DNA from: Pogonophryne albipinna
Taxonomy: Eukaryota > Chordata > Actinopteri > Perciformes > Artedidraconidae
Assembly: GCA_028583405.1 (NCBI GenBank)
Contig: CM053243.1
Coordinates: 22,346,867-22,410,866 of the forward strand
Length of the DNA: 64,000 nucleotides
Direction: 5' to 3'
Under the pieces are notes generated by a model. The model had not been told where the DNA came from and searched no databases. It saw only the letters and a list, made by a program, of their open reading frames with translations. Of this stretch, positions 37,480 through 55,818 are shown in pieces. Within the stretch, counting starts at the first letter, position 1. Every line of letters starts with the position of its first letter. A program made the position numbers and the translations under genes.

Positions 37480-38493
37480 ATGCGACAGATGTCACAAGTT
37501 TTGAGGGAGCGTGCAATTGGCATGCTGACAGCAGGAATGTCCACCAGAGCTGTTGCCCGTGAATTGAATGTTCATTTCTCTACCATAAGCCGTCTCCAAA
37601 GGCGTTTCAGAGAATTTGGCAGTACATCCAACCGGCCTCACAACCGCAGACCACGTGTAACCACACCAGCCCAGGACCTCCACATCCAGCATGTTCACCT
37701 CCAAGATCGTCTGAGACCAGCCACTCGGACAGCTGCTGCAACAATCGGTTTGCATAACCAAAGAATTTCTGCACAAACTGTCAGAAACCGTCTCAGGGAA
37801 GCTCATCTGCATGCTCGTCGTCCTCATCGGGGTCTCGACCTGACTCCGGTTCGTCGTCGTAACCGACTTGAGTGGGCAAATGCTCACATTCGATGGCGTC
37901 TGGCATGTTGGAGAGGTGTTCTCTTCACGGATGAATCCCGGTTTTCACTGTTCAGGGCAGATGGCAAACAGCGTGTGTGGCGTCATGTGGGTGAGCGGTT
38001 TTCTGATGTCAATGTTGTGAATCGAGTGGCCCATGGTGGTGGTGGGGTTATGGTATGGGCAGGCGTATGTTATGGACGACGAACACAGGTGCATTTTATT
38101 GATGGCATTGTGAATGCACAGAGATACCGTGACGAGATCCTGAGGCCCATTGTTGTGCCATTCATCCACGACCATCACCTCATGTTGCAGCATGATAATG
38201 CACGGCCCCATGTTGCAAGGATCTGTATACAATTCCTGGAGGCTGAAAACTTCCCAGTTCTTGCATAGCCAGCATACTCACCGGACATGTCACCCATTGA
38301 GCATGTTTGGGATGCTCTGGATCGGCGTATACGACAGCGTGTTCCAGTTCCTGCCAATATCCAGCAACTTCGCACAGCCATTGAAGAGGAGTGGACCAAC
38401 ATTCCACAGGCCACAATCAACAACCTGATCTACTCTATGCGAAGGAGATGTGTTGCACTGCGTGAGGCAAATGGTGGTCACACCAGATACTGA
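37480..38493 (+). pseudogene. Tc1-like transposase, one nonsense codon, otherwise full length
   Basis: One continuous frame of 338 codons from ATG (MRQMSQVLRERAIGML) to the final stop after GGHTRY, interrupted only by an in-frame TAG at 38266-38268 (codon 263). In order it has an N-terminal helix-turn-helix region (about residues 1-60, with STRAVARELNVHFSTISRLQ), a second HTH/GRPR-like linker, and a DDE catalytic domain. Catalytic D in LFTDESRFS, D in LMLQHDNARPH and E in SPIEHVWD are all present, with the DD34E spacing of Tc1 elements. The TAG replaces what is normally Trp in PWPAYSPDM (TGG to TAG), and the residue before it is Ala instead of the usual Pro. It cuts the protein between the second D and the E, so the copy should be inactive. 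Confidence 0.92.
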
Positions 38494-38546
38494 CTGGTTT
38501 TCGGACCCCCCCCGGACCCCCCCAATAAAGCAAAACTGCACGTTTC

Positions 38547-38816
38547 AGAGTGGCCTTTTATTGTGGCCAGCCTAAGGCACACCTGTGCAATAATCATGCT
38601 GTCTAATCAGCATCTTGATATGCCACACCTGTGAGGTGGGATGGATTATCTCGGCAAAGGAGAAGTGGTCACTATCACAGATTTTTTCAGATTTGTGAAC
38701 AATATTTGAGAGAAATGGTTATTTTGTGTATATAGAAAATGTTTTAGATCTTTGAGTTCATCTCATGAAAAATGGGAGCAAAAACAAAAGTGTTGCATTT
38801 ATATTTTTGTTCAGTG
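38547..38816 (-). repeat. Right long inverted repeat of the Tc1-like element
   Basis: 270 bases, about 99% identical to the reverse complement of 37182-37451. Confidence 0.95.
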
Positions 38817-39520
38817 TAGTTTAGTTGACGTATTTCTATGTGTGTAATGTTTATTATTTATCCATTTGAATGGAAAATCTATTCTCTACTCATGGGCCAT
38901 TATGCTGTCCTTCAAATAAAAAGCTTTGACCTCAGAGACAAATCGACTGCATTTGTTTTAAAACGGGCTGAAAACAGTTATCTTACATAAATGAAAATAT
39001 GAGCAGAGATGCTATCCGTGGTCAAGTGACTATTTTCAACTTGAAAACAAAATGATTTTGACACCCACTCAAAAACCTCAACATATGTTCCATTGATGCC
39101 TAATGGGTCTGCATGAGCTATGCTCAACAGACTGGAGAGGGCAATTAGTGACATGAGGCTTTGATTAGCACCGATTCCACAACAGTGCTTGGAGGAATAT
39201 AGAAAACAAAATAATACATTAATGCTGAAGCTCTTTTTCACATAATGCAATGAAATTGGAGAAACTATTAAACTCCATGGTAATAACAGGTAAATGTGAA
39301 CACATTAACTATTGCATGGTGCCCTCGGCTAAGATTATGCATATTCTACCTACAAACAGCCTGTGCCAAGCAATGCATATAAAACTGAAATAAATGGCTA
39401 CAGATGCATGAACTTGCCCTGAAAGAGGTTTTCTTACTCTGTGATCTCATTCTTAAATGAAACCAATTTGCCTAGAAATTGGTTCTCAGGCCTAATGCTG
39501 AACTCTGTACATCAGCTCTA

Positions 39521-39588
39521 ACACACACACACACACACACACATGGACACACAAACGAACACACACACATGGACACACACACACACAC
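39521..39588. repeat. Interrupted (CA)n microsatellite
   Basis: CA runs broken by two ACATGGAC interruptions, which suggests a small higher-order duplication. Confidence 0.9.
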
Positions 39589-40767
39589 TTTAGCTTTCAC
39601 AAACACACTTTCACAGTCACACTGCTTCAACCCTTCCACCCCTTCCCTCGCTGCAAATCATGTTTGACTTTGAAGTGCTAATTTTGGAAGTTTAGCCAAT
39701 TTTTATTTGCTGCTTTGAAATGTATCCCCTAAGCTGCTGCACTAGCAATGAAATATACAGACCTTTACAATGAGGGATAAGTGACCAAAATGAGAAGCGC
39801 CTGGTTTTCTTCCTAACATTATATAACTGTGAATAATCCCCACATAGCATTTTCTCCTATGCCATCAGTGCCTCAATTTATATTCAAAAATATTATGCAG
39901 ACTTTTTACTTTTTGCTCATTCCACAATCCTTCTTAAAGTTGGAGCTCATTTAAGATATCTATAATGCAATGCTCAAGACAAAACCCTAAAGCATTTCCA
40001 CATTATTATTACTGTGATTTATCAGTGTGTGTGAACAGAAAAGACATAACTAAAATAGGGACAGTAAAACAGAAACTAAGAAGATGGTTGCACTTTATAA
40101 ATGTATCAGGATTTTGCTAACAGGATGCTTGATGAGTCTGATTATGGAATGATGAATGATATTATTACTGTATTTCTTTGCAGGTGAAACCACATTGTAG
40201 GCCTTATTTCCTACCTAAGTCAGTCTAAACCCTGACAGTGAACCACAGTTTGATCAGTGGGCCTGTGGATGGGTATGTTTGATATAATTCGCATCAGCAA
40301 CATAAACATAAAAATTGCTTTACAGTTATGTCCTTTTGAGCTTTTTCCCTCTCGTGTACCAAACCATAACAAAGGGGGGAAAAAAGGCCATGGTAATAAA
40401 CGCAGCAGCGTTTACCGCCGTGATGGATGCAAGGATGACCTCAATCACAATCCTTTCTTAACTGCTTTCAGCGAGAGCTGGAGCATTATATAGTCAAATA
40501 AGTTGATCAGATTGGCTCCTCACCAAGCAGCCCAGCTAATAACATGGAAAGCAAAGAGCTTGAGGGAGAGAAGATTTGGAAATGGGGGCCCCTCCACTTT
40601 TCAGTGCTGCTCTGCTTTAACAGAGTCCTGGACTTGGCAATAAATTGCTTTGGTAATCAGCTTTTTGAAAAGCTTATTTACGGCTTGTTTTGTGTTTATT
40701 GTAGTTCTCAGAATGAAATACAAAATTGGATTTTATTACATGTGCAATTTTCTCCTCTCATAAAGAA

Positions 40768-40794
40768 TAGAGAGAGAGAAAGAGAGAGAGAGAG
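40768..40794. repeat. (GA)n microsatellite
   Basis: AGAGAGAGA / AAGAGAGAGAGAGAG run of about 27 bases. Confidence 0.85.
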
Positions 40795-41119
40795 CACAAC
40801 CTTGTTTAGTATGGATGATCCGGAGAGGATGTATACTGTATTATTTTAGATTATCTCTCTGTTTTGATGCAGTCTCCTTTCACTCTAAGGATATACACTA
40901 TGCGATTTGCTGGAAACATTTCTTGTGTAAAACGTCCACAAAAAAAGTATACATGTTATATTCTGTTATCAAGTAAAAGCTTGTTTACTGTACATCTTAA
41001 AAATAAAACCATTTGCTAAAGATTGAATTGGTCCTCTTCACAGATCAATTATTAAATGTTGTACACTGAGAATATGTGCTTTTGTAGGCCTTGTTCTATA
41101 ATGTTACGGAAAGTTATGC

Positions 41120-41500
41120 CATTATAGTATAGATCAAAGACTATAATAAGTGGTCACCATGACGTCACCCATTGCTTTTGGACTTCGGTTTTGGTGTTGT
41201 GGTTTTAGCCATCTTACATTTTTCATCAATAAATGACACAAGAGGTTGGAGCAAATGACAACCGACAACGTAAAGCAAAATGTTACAAATAATGTAATAC
41301 TAAATTAACTAATCAAACAGAAAGCATTACAAACGAAACAACACTGTGGTAGAGATCTGTCAATCTAAAGGTAGCGTCGATTTTACCATAAATGCGACCA
41401 TCATTTACAAAATGAGCATCATGATGTAAAAATCCAAACAAAACCATTTTGTTCATAAAATAAAACCACTGTTTTAAGCTCAAGCTTAATAAATCAGATA
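41120..41500. repeat. Probable teleost interspersed repeat, family unknown
   Basis: The blocks AAGACTATAATAAGTGG, CACCATGACGTCACCCATTG, TGGTAGAGATCTGTCAATC and CATCATTTACAAAATGA resemble, from memory, a repeat seen in many fish genomes. I cannot name the family or fix the ends. It directly abuts the LINE fragment that follows. Confidence 0.35.
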
Positions 41501-41505
41501 ATTTT

Positions 41506-42308
41506 CCCAACAAAGTATCTTGGAATTATAATTGACAATTCGTTCTCTTTTAAACCACACATTGTGGAACTCTTGAAAAAATTAAGAATAAAATTAGGTT
41601 TTTTCTTTAGAAACAAGTCTTGTTTTTCCTATGAGGCCAAAAAGAGACTAGTGTCTGCAACCTTTCTGTCTGTGCTGGATTATGGAGATGTGGTTTATAT
41701 GAATGCATCTTCTCAGTGCCTTCACTCGCTGGACACCGTCTACCACGGTGCACTGAGATTCATCACAAACCTCAGATCCTTGACGCACCACTGCAATCTA
41801 TACGCTCGTGTTGGATGGTCTTCCCTGACCACGCGTAGACTGAAACATTGGCACATCCTTATATATAAGGCTATTGTTGGTGCTCTTCCCCCTTATCTAA
41901 GGATGTACATAAATAGAAAATGCACAGGATCCTATCGGCTTCGCTCCGAGAACTTTTTCCTTTTAACTGTACCAAAGGTCCGTACTGAACTTGGGAAAAG
42001 GGCGTTCAGTTACGCTGCCCCTCAAGCTTGGAACCTGCTTCAAACTGAGCTGAAACTCAGAGAGCTGGTCTCATTAGAAACACTCAAAGCAACTTTAACT
42101 GACCTTGAAGCAGGCCGCTGTGTCTGTAAATGCTTTGGCTAAATTTGGTGTATGACTGTGTTGTGATTGTGTGTTTTTTAATTGTTTGTAACTGTAAAAC
42201 TGAAACTGTGCTGTTACCATTATTGGGCCAGGACTCTCTTGAAAAAGAGATTTTTAATCTCAATGAGACCTATCCTGGTTAAATAAAGGTAAAATAAATA
42301 AATAAATT
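41506..42308 (+). mobile_element. 5'-truncated L2-type LINE
   Basis: The 3' end of a non-LTR retrotransposon. From 41512 the frame reads KYLGIIID, then FRNKSCFSYEAKKRL, SVLDYGDVVYMNAS, YHGALRFIT, KALPPYL-like and RTELGKRAFSYAAPQAWN blocks, to a stop at 42140-42142. These form the C-terminal part of the reverse-transcriptase protein of fish L2-like elements. The tail AAGAGATTTTTAATCTCAATG, CCTGGTTAAATAAAGG and (TAAA)n at 42296-42308 is the usual L2 3' end. It starts mid-protein, so it was truncated on insertion. The frame is still open over 190 codons, so it is fairly young. Confidence 0.88.
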
Positions 42309-44039
42309 ACTGGCAACTCATTCTCATTTACGCTACCCCTCCTGTGAAGACACAGTGTAACAACCTGTAAATGTGTGATGTTGTGACTTTAAAAAAATCA
42401 TGAGGCTAACAAATCAGTTACAGCTGCATCATACTTATCCAAGCTTGCTTTGTAGCAAGCCAGCGATGTAGCTTTGGAAATGTGGCCCACAAAGATCTGA
42501 TTAGTTAATTTCTTCTCTAACAAATCATAGAAACAAATATATATTGCCTTATAATGTACACTTAAATAAGTTAAAGAATAATAACTGACCTTTACCCTGC
42601 CACTATGAAATAGTGGTAAAATATATTAAGTGAGAGCAGTGTTTGAAAATCAATAAATTATGTCCAGCATAACTTTCAAAGCTAGTCCTATTCATATTAA
42701 GCAATTATTCTGGTGGCACATAGTTACAATGCAATCCAAATGAGATCTATGTAGCACTGACATACTTTCTGCTAGCAGGTACAGGATGCCTCATATATGA
42801 TTAATTAATTGCGGCAGCCTGCCATCTGTGTTTTAACTGATTAAATAGCTTACAAAGTGGGATGCACCTTTTGATGTGAACCTTTGGGGAACTGGCTCTG
42901 TCTTTGTATTTTTACCTTGATTAAGCACAACACTCCCGCACTTCCTGCAGCGCTCTATTTCAAAGTGTCTTTAATTTGGTAGGAAAGGACACAAAGGCAT
43001 TTCGGGTGCTTTAAAATGTTGCCCATTTCCACTAGTCAAGTCTCTCTCTTTCCATCTTTTTATTTTTTTATAAAGTTAATGTTTCACACAGGGCTAGGCC
43101 AGTGAGCAAGCATCGAGCTTTCAGATAAAAATTGATTCCAGTAAATTCTCACCTGAGATCCATCACGGTGAAAGGCTTTAAAAGGTCACACATGTAATAA
43201 GTTCCTATGGTCTCAGTCCCTCCAATAATAGGCATTTAGTCTGCCATGGAAGGCTGGTATATAGAAATAATTGAGTAATCTGTGGACCATTCAATTCCAT
43301 CGTGGGACTCAGTGACAGTGCAAGCCCTGCTGGGCTGCAAAGAGGTTGTTCTGGAGAGTCTTTCTGCTGGCAGGGAAATATTGTGTCCCCTCAAGCCATG
43401 CACCTCCATCTTTGCAACGGCACAGTGGATCGCTGACATTTTAGAGGCTCTTCCAGGCCTAAACTGTCCAGGATTGTGTCAGCATTTCAACTCAGGAAGA
43501 TAAAATAATATGACACTACAGACATGCATGCCTTAAAGTACCAATTACATTTTTTAAATCTAGGTACTGTAAATTAGCCTGTATCCCTCAACATTATGGA
43601 TTATTTCCATGAGTAAGTTGAAGACTCATTCTCTGGCTGAAGTTTTAACATTTCAAGTTCAATCGTTTTAAAATAAAAAATCATATTAAGGTGTGTTAAA
43701 CTAGTTACTTCATGTAATTCAGTAAAAGCTTTTAGGATGAGGAGTAATCAAACGGTTTGGTGAATGTTACACTATCGCTGTAAAGGCTGCAGTAGCTTGC
43801 TCAAATAATGATTTGTTTAAAAGATTTGTTTTGCATTTTAGACTGTGAAGAGGTACATGTTAGAGAGAGAGAGAGGGTACAGAACAAGGTCCCAAGCCAG
43901 AATCTAACCTTTGCCATGGGTAAAGGGGTTATGTTGCATTATGGATGCCACAAACCAGACATGTTCCAACTGGTTAAAAAACATTCAATTAGACATGATA
44001 GTTAATGAGAATAAATATTCCTTGATGACTCAATAAATC
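42309..44039. other. lmo1-ric3 intergenic, no gene seen
   Basis: AT-rich. 43282-43503 is a 73-codon plus frame in a GC-richer patch, but without splice support. Confidence 0.5.
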
Positions 44040-44086
44040 TCTCAAGGAAGTGCTTTGAGCACCAGGAAAAGCACTATATAAATAAT

Positions 44087-44119
<33 letters not shown>
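44040..44119 (+). mobile_element. Short retroelement 3' tail with (ATT)n
   Basis: AGTGCTTTGAGCACC, AAAAGCACTATATAAATAAT and then (ATT)n at 44087-44119. The GCTTTGAG...AAAGCNCTATATAAAT module followed by a trinucleotide tail is the 3' end shared by RTE-like LINEs and dependent SINEs in fish. Only this about 80-base end is present. Confidence 0.65.
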
Positions 44120-50202
<6,083 letters not shown>

Positions 50203-50342
50203 CTGATCAGAAGGTCAGCCCCATCCCCATAGTCCTTATGCCCATCGTGCTCTCTTGCAGCCTTCCAGTAGATCTGGAAGGGCTCAGCTTTCTCATTTAC
50301 TTCAAACACTGCTGTCAACAGTTTTTGCTGCTGTCCTTGACT
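50203..50342 (-). other. Candidate orphan coding exon (unidentified)
   Basis: On the minus strand a 46-codon frame reads SQGQQQKLLTAVFEVNE..., then EPFQIYWKAAREHDGHKDYG and GADLLI, and ends exactly at a good donor CAG|GTGAGC (donor GT at 50202-50201). A possible acceptor TCCTTTAAG lies just upstream, though its pyrimidine tract is weak. The residue composition and Trp/Tyr/His-rich centre look protein-like and the patch is GC-richer than its surroundings. I recognise no family. No partner exon was found, so it may be chance or a conserved non-coding element. Confidence 0.22.
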
Positions 50343-52724
50343 CTTAAAGGATGCCAGGTTCATATGTTGATAGTGACACACGGCAGGGGGTGAAAGGCAA
50401 ACGTGCAAAAGGGAAGAAGGGGGATATGAGGTCTTACAGTTAAACAAGGAACTTGGATGGACAAAGAATGATAAATACAAAGAAAAAAATATTGAAGAAT
50501 ACCTTAAAACACTGAAATGGTATGCAGCGTTAGTCCCCTTTAGCCATTTGCTTTGGAGGAAGGTAGTATTTCTATATTTACTGATGTCGATCATAACAGT
50601 CAATACTTTCAGCAAAATTGTAAAGCATTGATTAATGTTTAAATAGCTATAATTGCCTCCTAGGTTTTTTTTGATGGATTACACCATACTTAATCTACAG
50701 TCACATCTCCTGACATGGAACAGGTTAGGATGAATTAATACCCCATAAATACTCCAACCAAACGGAAATATGCTTTGACTGGACCAGTGACTACATGGCG
50801 GATGCTTTCAAAGCATATGACCAAAACAAAAATCCTCATAAAATGTAAACAATGACGCTTTTAACATCTGATCCAAATAAAACTTAATGCATGTATCAAT
50901 AATGCCACGCTAGCCAGCTAACCATAACACAGGTGAACATGGCCTTTTATCATTACTTACAGCATTAATGCATAGAAGGTGTTGTAGGATTTGCTTGGCA
51001 CAGATGCGAAGTATATTAAAGGAAGCTGTCATATCTGCATATGCTAGTTGTTGTTTGTTGTTCTGTTGTTGAGTCGTGTTGTTCTACACTTCACTCTCAT
51101 TAGTGAGTACTTGTTCTGTACCCACGTTTGGCAGTTCTCATGTTACATCTTTGTTCTTCTATTCATACACATGAACAAATGTTATATTGTTTCAGGCACG
51201 TTCAGGACGCATAAGATGATCTCTTGAAAAAGCTTTGTTTACTAGCTTGGAACATTATCATACATCCGAGTTTGATGAATGTTGTGTATACATTGTCTAA
51301 ATGTGAAAATAATGTCAATGTACAGTCAAATAACTTGAAGATGGATATGTACTAAAGATGCAGCACTACTGGAGAGTTATGCCTTACAGGTTACACAAAC
51401 AGATGGCAGGAGAGGACACAGTATTCATTCAATAGTCCCCCATTATACAGCACTACAGCATCCGGGAGAAAGTACAGGACAAGACACAAATTGGTTAAAC
51501 CACTTACTGGCCAAGTTAGTGGAAAAGTATTTCCAAATGCACTTTCCTCCTACTCTTGGAGTGGTTGTTTGTAACAAAACTGTTAAACAGATGGGACTAG
51601 ACAGGTCAACAGCAGGCTCCATGGAGATACTGTATACACAAACTGCCTACAAGTGATTTGTTGGTCCCCACATATAATCCTGAATCTAAAGTTGAAAGGT
51701 TTCCATTGTAGCCGTTACAACAGTGCCCTTTTATCTATACAGACCTGTGGGTCTCCTGTAAAACAACCTGCAAGAGTGAAGGAGGGGTATTTAAAGCTGT
51801 ATCGCCACTACAAAAAGAGCTGCATGTTAACAAGAACAAGACAAGCACATTACGTTCAAACAATGCTGCACTGCCTCCAATCCTGTGCTCTCTTTCACTC
51901 ACTACATCCCACCCCCTCGGGGTTAGCAGACCTTCCTTCATGTTCAAAGATTATCTGTTAATCCAAAATGTGCAGGAGCATGAGACGGCAGGAAAAGGGG
52001 ACCAATACTCTGGGGGGAGGGATAGGGGGATGCATGGCTTTATTTGTTTGTTGGCTTTCATATTAATCCATTGGAACACAGTGCATTTCCCCCTCTTTTC
52101 TGGGCATGTGTAAATGTTTTAGAGCCATTAAATGGAAGATGACATTTTCAATGGATAGCATGTAAAAGTATTAATTGTAAAGACCATTATTTGGTGTCCA
52201 TGAGGCTGAATCAGCTTAGCCACTCCATTCCTCCATTTGCATACAAAATGCTTTATTTTGGCAATCAATGAAAGTGCTCCACTGTATGTGTGGCTTATCA
52301 CATGCTTGCAGGAAATGGATTCCTTAGCCATCTCGTTAAATTCTGTTGATGCAGAACAATTTGAAACATGGCACAGGCAGCAATGACATTTAAAGATGCC
52401 GCGGCTTAATTATATTTTGCAAACATTTGGGCTGTTTGTCCTCGGGGATAAAGTGCCACCACTACAAAGTTAACTTGTTAATAATTCAAATGAATCTCGC
52501 TTTTTGTTGAGCACCAATCATTATCTCCTATTAGTGCCGGTTAAGGGCATTTAAGGTGCCTCAAACACACAGGGGAGACATGCTGCTATTTAACTATTCA
52601 AACAATCACATGTACATCCAGCACCAGGAACTTTGCTGCTCTTTTACCAACTACATATCTATGGACTGATAGTACAAAACAGGAATTTAGAAAGTGGCAA
52701 ATAGGGCTATAGAGGAATTTGCAA
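50343..52724. other. Intergenic, no gene seen
   Basis: AT-rich; nothing supportable. The frame of the preceding candidate stays open to about 50615 but shows no further conserved-looking sequence. Confidence 0.45.
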
Positions 52725-52826
52725 ATGATCACCATTTCATGACATTTTATCGACTGTTCATCAATTACCCAAGAAAATAATCAGCAGATAAATCAATAAT
52801 GAAAATAATCTAGTTGCAGCCTTAAA
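52725..52826. repeat. Fragment of a common teleost interspersed repeat
   Basis: The series CACCATTTCATGACATTTTAT, AAGAAAATAATCAGCAGATAAATC and AATAATGAAAATAATCTAGTTGCAGCC matches well, from memory, one end of a fish repeat terminating in GTTAGTTGCAGCCCTA. Only this end is present. The same family is suspected at 20345-20470. Confidence 0.55.
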
Positions 52827-55692
52827 TGTATAAACTGCAACCGCTAAAAATGTACATTCATAATTAACAATTGCAACTAACAGTTGAGCGCTAGCATCCC
52901 CATATTGCTAAAACTAAATGTCTAGCTTTGCCTGTATACGTCACAAACAGAAAAACATGTTTTTACATAAGCTGTAAATGTGCAATAATGAAAAGGGCTC
53001 ACATACAAGCTCTATGCAACGAGAAGAGTGTTTGTTTTGTTCATGATAGTCCATTAAAGCAACACAAATTTAAATTGCATCTCTTAGTGATAGTGTATGT
53101 CTTTCTTATACTGATAAATTAAAGTGTGCACAATGGAAGCCATACAACTAAAAGACAGTCAAGGTCTTGCCTATATTGTAAAGCATGTTTCGACTCCATT
53201 AATCCACCTCATTCACTTTTCACAGCTGTCTTTCTTCTACTGTATGAATACACAGGATTCAAATTGGTGACAGTGTGTCCTTCATGAAACTCAAAGCCAG
53301 GTGCGTCCCCATCAATATCAGAAAAAAGAGGAACAAATTAAACCTCAAAATATACACTGTAGGAGTGCATTGATTTAATATACTGCCATAAGCCCTTGCT
53401 CCTACACTCGACATGCAATTTGGAAATAAATTGACTGATTTGGATAGAGGCACGGGAAGGAGGGGAAAAAAACCCTGATGTAAACCTGGTCTGCTCCTAT
53501 TGAGTAAGGTGACATTGCGCAACAAATCACTTGCATGAATAGAGAAAGAAAACGATTTCTATTTCTAATAAGTAATTTTGTTTGGGGAAGGTGCGTTGAT
53601 TGCCATATATGTGAATCTATTCCTCACTCGACTGGGAGCATGAACATTTTATAAAAGTCAATGTTATATTTTGCTGTTAGCATAATAATCAGAAAGGCCA
53701 GACTTTCATCCAAAGAAAAACAGAATCTCATTTATTCCAAGTACATAATAGAAGGCCAACTGCAAAAGCCTATCTCTTCTGTGCTTTGCACACTGCTGTG
53801 CAGGAGCAGAAATCGTTGACTTTTGCAGCAGCAGAGTCCATTGTGTTTTAATTGAGCCCAATGAAGAATAATTAAGTAATTAAAGGCTTGATAAGAGGGA
53901 GGCACAGTAAACAGATAAAAGACAAGTGAGGTTATTAACAGTATGGCACGCTGCAGTGAATTTGACATACCTCCAGTATGGCATCACTACGGAAGACAAA
54001 GCATCAAAGGCACCATCCAAACCGGGCCAACAGTCTGCATGTCATTTCTTAAAACGCGCTTGTGGTTGTGAATATGCACACAAAATGTAATACTTCCCAG
54101 CTGGATTTTGGGAATGGGAGTGCACTGTGATATTTTCACCACTCTGACATTAGCGGGTTTATTTCTTGAGTAATTGCACAGCTTGATGTGTACTCAGGGG
54201 TTTCCATGAGAACGATGAAAGTCTTATTTCAACAATGCTGCAATTATGGGCAAATATGGGAATACATTTTGAGCCAGTTCACAGTTGAGTTGACTAGAAT
54301 AATAGGAATAGAAAACAGAAACAGGGAGCAAGTTGAAAATGGCAATTCAAGTCTGAACAGTTTTTAAAACACCAGTCTGTTACGAAAACAAATCCTTGCA
54401 AATAAAATCTCTAATACCCTCTATACTGCAGCACGTCCATATTACTTTGAAGTAGTTTATGGTGCCAACATTTCCCAAACATTGGTATCTTCTTTATTCA
54501 ACATACAGCAGCCATAATCTCTGTTGGCATCATATGCTGGTTGGCAGTGATAATCTATAATCCATTCATCCAGAGAGGGTACACAAATGCATATTTGTTT
54601 CCTAGGATTAAAAGCTTATGGATGGTATATGGCATGGCCAATAATGTTTATCCATGCCAGCTATGACAGAATATTCAGCTATATTGTAGATACAATGTTT
54701 GTTTAAGTCATAAGCATTTCAAATCAGTAAAAGCTAAAATGTTCCAATACTATCAGGATAGGAAAATCAAAAGTTCTGAAATGAAGATAAGTGATAAAAC
54801 ATTTGAAATAGTCACTTACCCCCTACCTACTGGTCTGGACCACAACGTACGTTGGCTGGAAAGGTTTTAAACATCCTTGAAAAATGTTTTATTAAATAAA
54901 GCCCTACATTGCTGAATAAATAAGACGCCAATCAGGACACTTATACAAATCTTTCTTTAACCAAATCCCCTGCTATAGTTTTTGCGGTAGGAAATAAGTC
55001 TCAACTGGGCAACTTCCTAATCTGTTAGCTGCAGGGAGTGATTGTAAAATGACTTAAAACTAGACACATAGGTAAGCTCAAGGTAGGCCAACTGATGTTT
55101 AAATAAGTATTGTTTAAGGTGCTAAATAGGGAAATCAGAGCATATCTATGATGGAGAGGTAGCCTTCACACAACTCTCAACATGGCAACAGCCGGGCCTG
55201 CAACAAGCAGCTAACAATGCTAAAAGCGCAAACAGTGCAAACAACAACAACAAAAACAAAAACAACAACATCAACAACAAATAAAGCTGGCGTCGCTCTA
55301 AAATGCTCACCACTGAAAAAAACAAAAGAAAACTAAAGATCTTGAAGTAATAATCATTAAACATGAGTGAACATATTCAGACAGGGTAACCAGGACAGCC
55401 TACTCTAGAGGTTTGACGTTGCAGATTAAACTGCGGTGCCACACAATAGATTAACCATATACCTACCTCCTTATTAACCATTTCATTATATAATGACTAC
55501 TAACAGTGAAGCATTTGTACCCTTAGTGACCAGCAAGTTGTTGCATGCAAGAAAGTGTTCAGTGTTTTCACTGGAGATTTTCTGCATTTTCACAACTATA
55601 TACAACACTATTAGTTCAATTTGCATAGCTGTAGGACACATTGAGCCATCCACTTTGGAATGCTCATGATGACAGATAAATCCCTGTGGGTT
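52827..55692. other. Intergenic, no gene seen
   Basis: AT-rich, with an AAC-rich simple tract near 55238-55280 listed separately. Confidence 0.5.
55238..55280. repeat. AAC-rich simple repeat
   Basis: ACAACAACAACAAAAACAAAAACAAC-type run. On the minus strand it yields a misleading Leu-rich frame. Confidence 0.8.
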
Positions 55693-55783
55693 TCAAGAAT
55701 TGCATAATAAGGGAAGCTGCATATCATCTGCATAATCAAGAACACTGATGGGTGATCTATGCAATAGGTGGCCTAGAGATGAC

Positions 55784-55818
<35 letters not shown>

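Larger units (their letters stand above)
37182..38816 (+). mobile_element. Tc1/mariner (Tc1-like) DNA transposon, full length, 1,635 bases
   Basis: Ends CACTGAACAAAAATATAAA in inverted orientation, flanked on both sides by the TA target dinucleotide (37180-37181 and 38817-38818) that Tc1 elements duplicate. The inverted repeats are about 270 bases each (37182-37451, 38547-38816) and differ at only two positions, so the copy is very recent. One transposase frame lies between them on the + strand. This terminal sequence is familiar from Tc1-like elements of many fish. There is no sign that it affects either neighbouring gene, since it lies between them. Confidence 0.97.
38819..41119. other. lmo1-ric3 intergenic, no gene seen
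   Basis: AT-rich with two short simple repeats, listed separately. No exon or mobile element recognised. Confidence 0.5.

Noticed and set aside
37492..38541. Antisense and off-frame ORFs within the Tc1 element
   Set aside because: Shadows of the transposase frame on the + strand.
41313..41513. Minus-strand 66-codon frame as a gene
   Set aside because: Lies within a probable interspersed repeat and has no conserved features.
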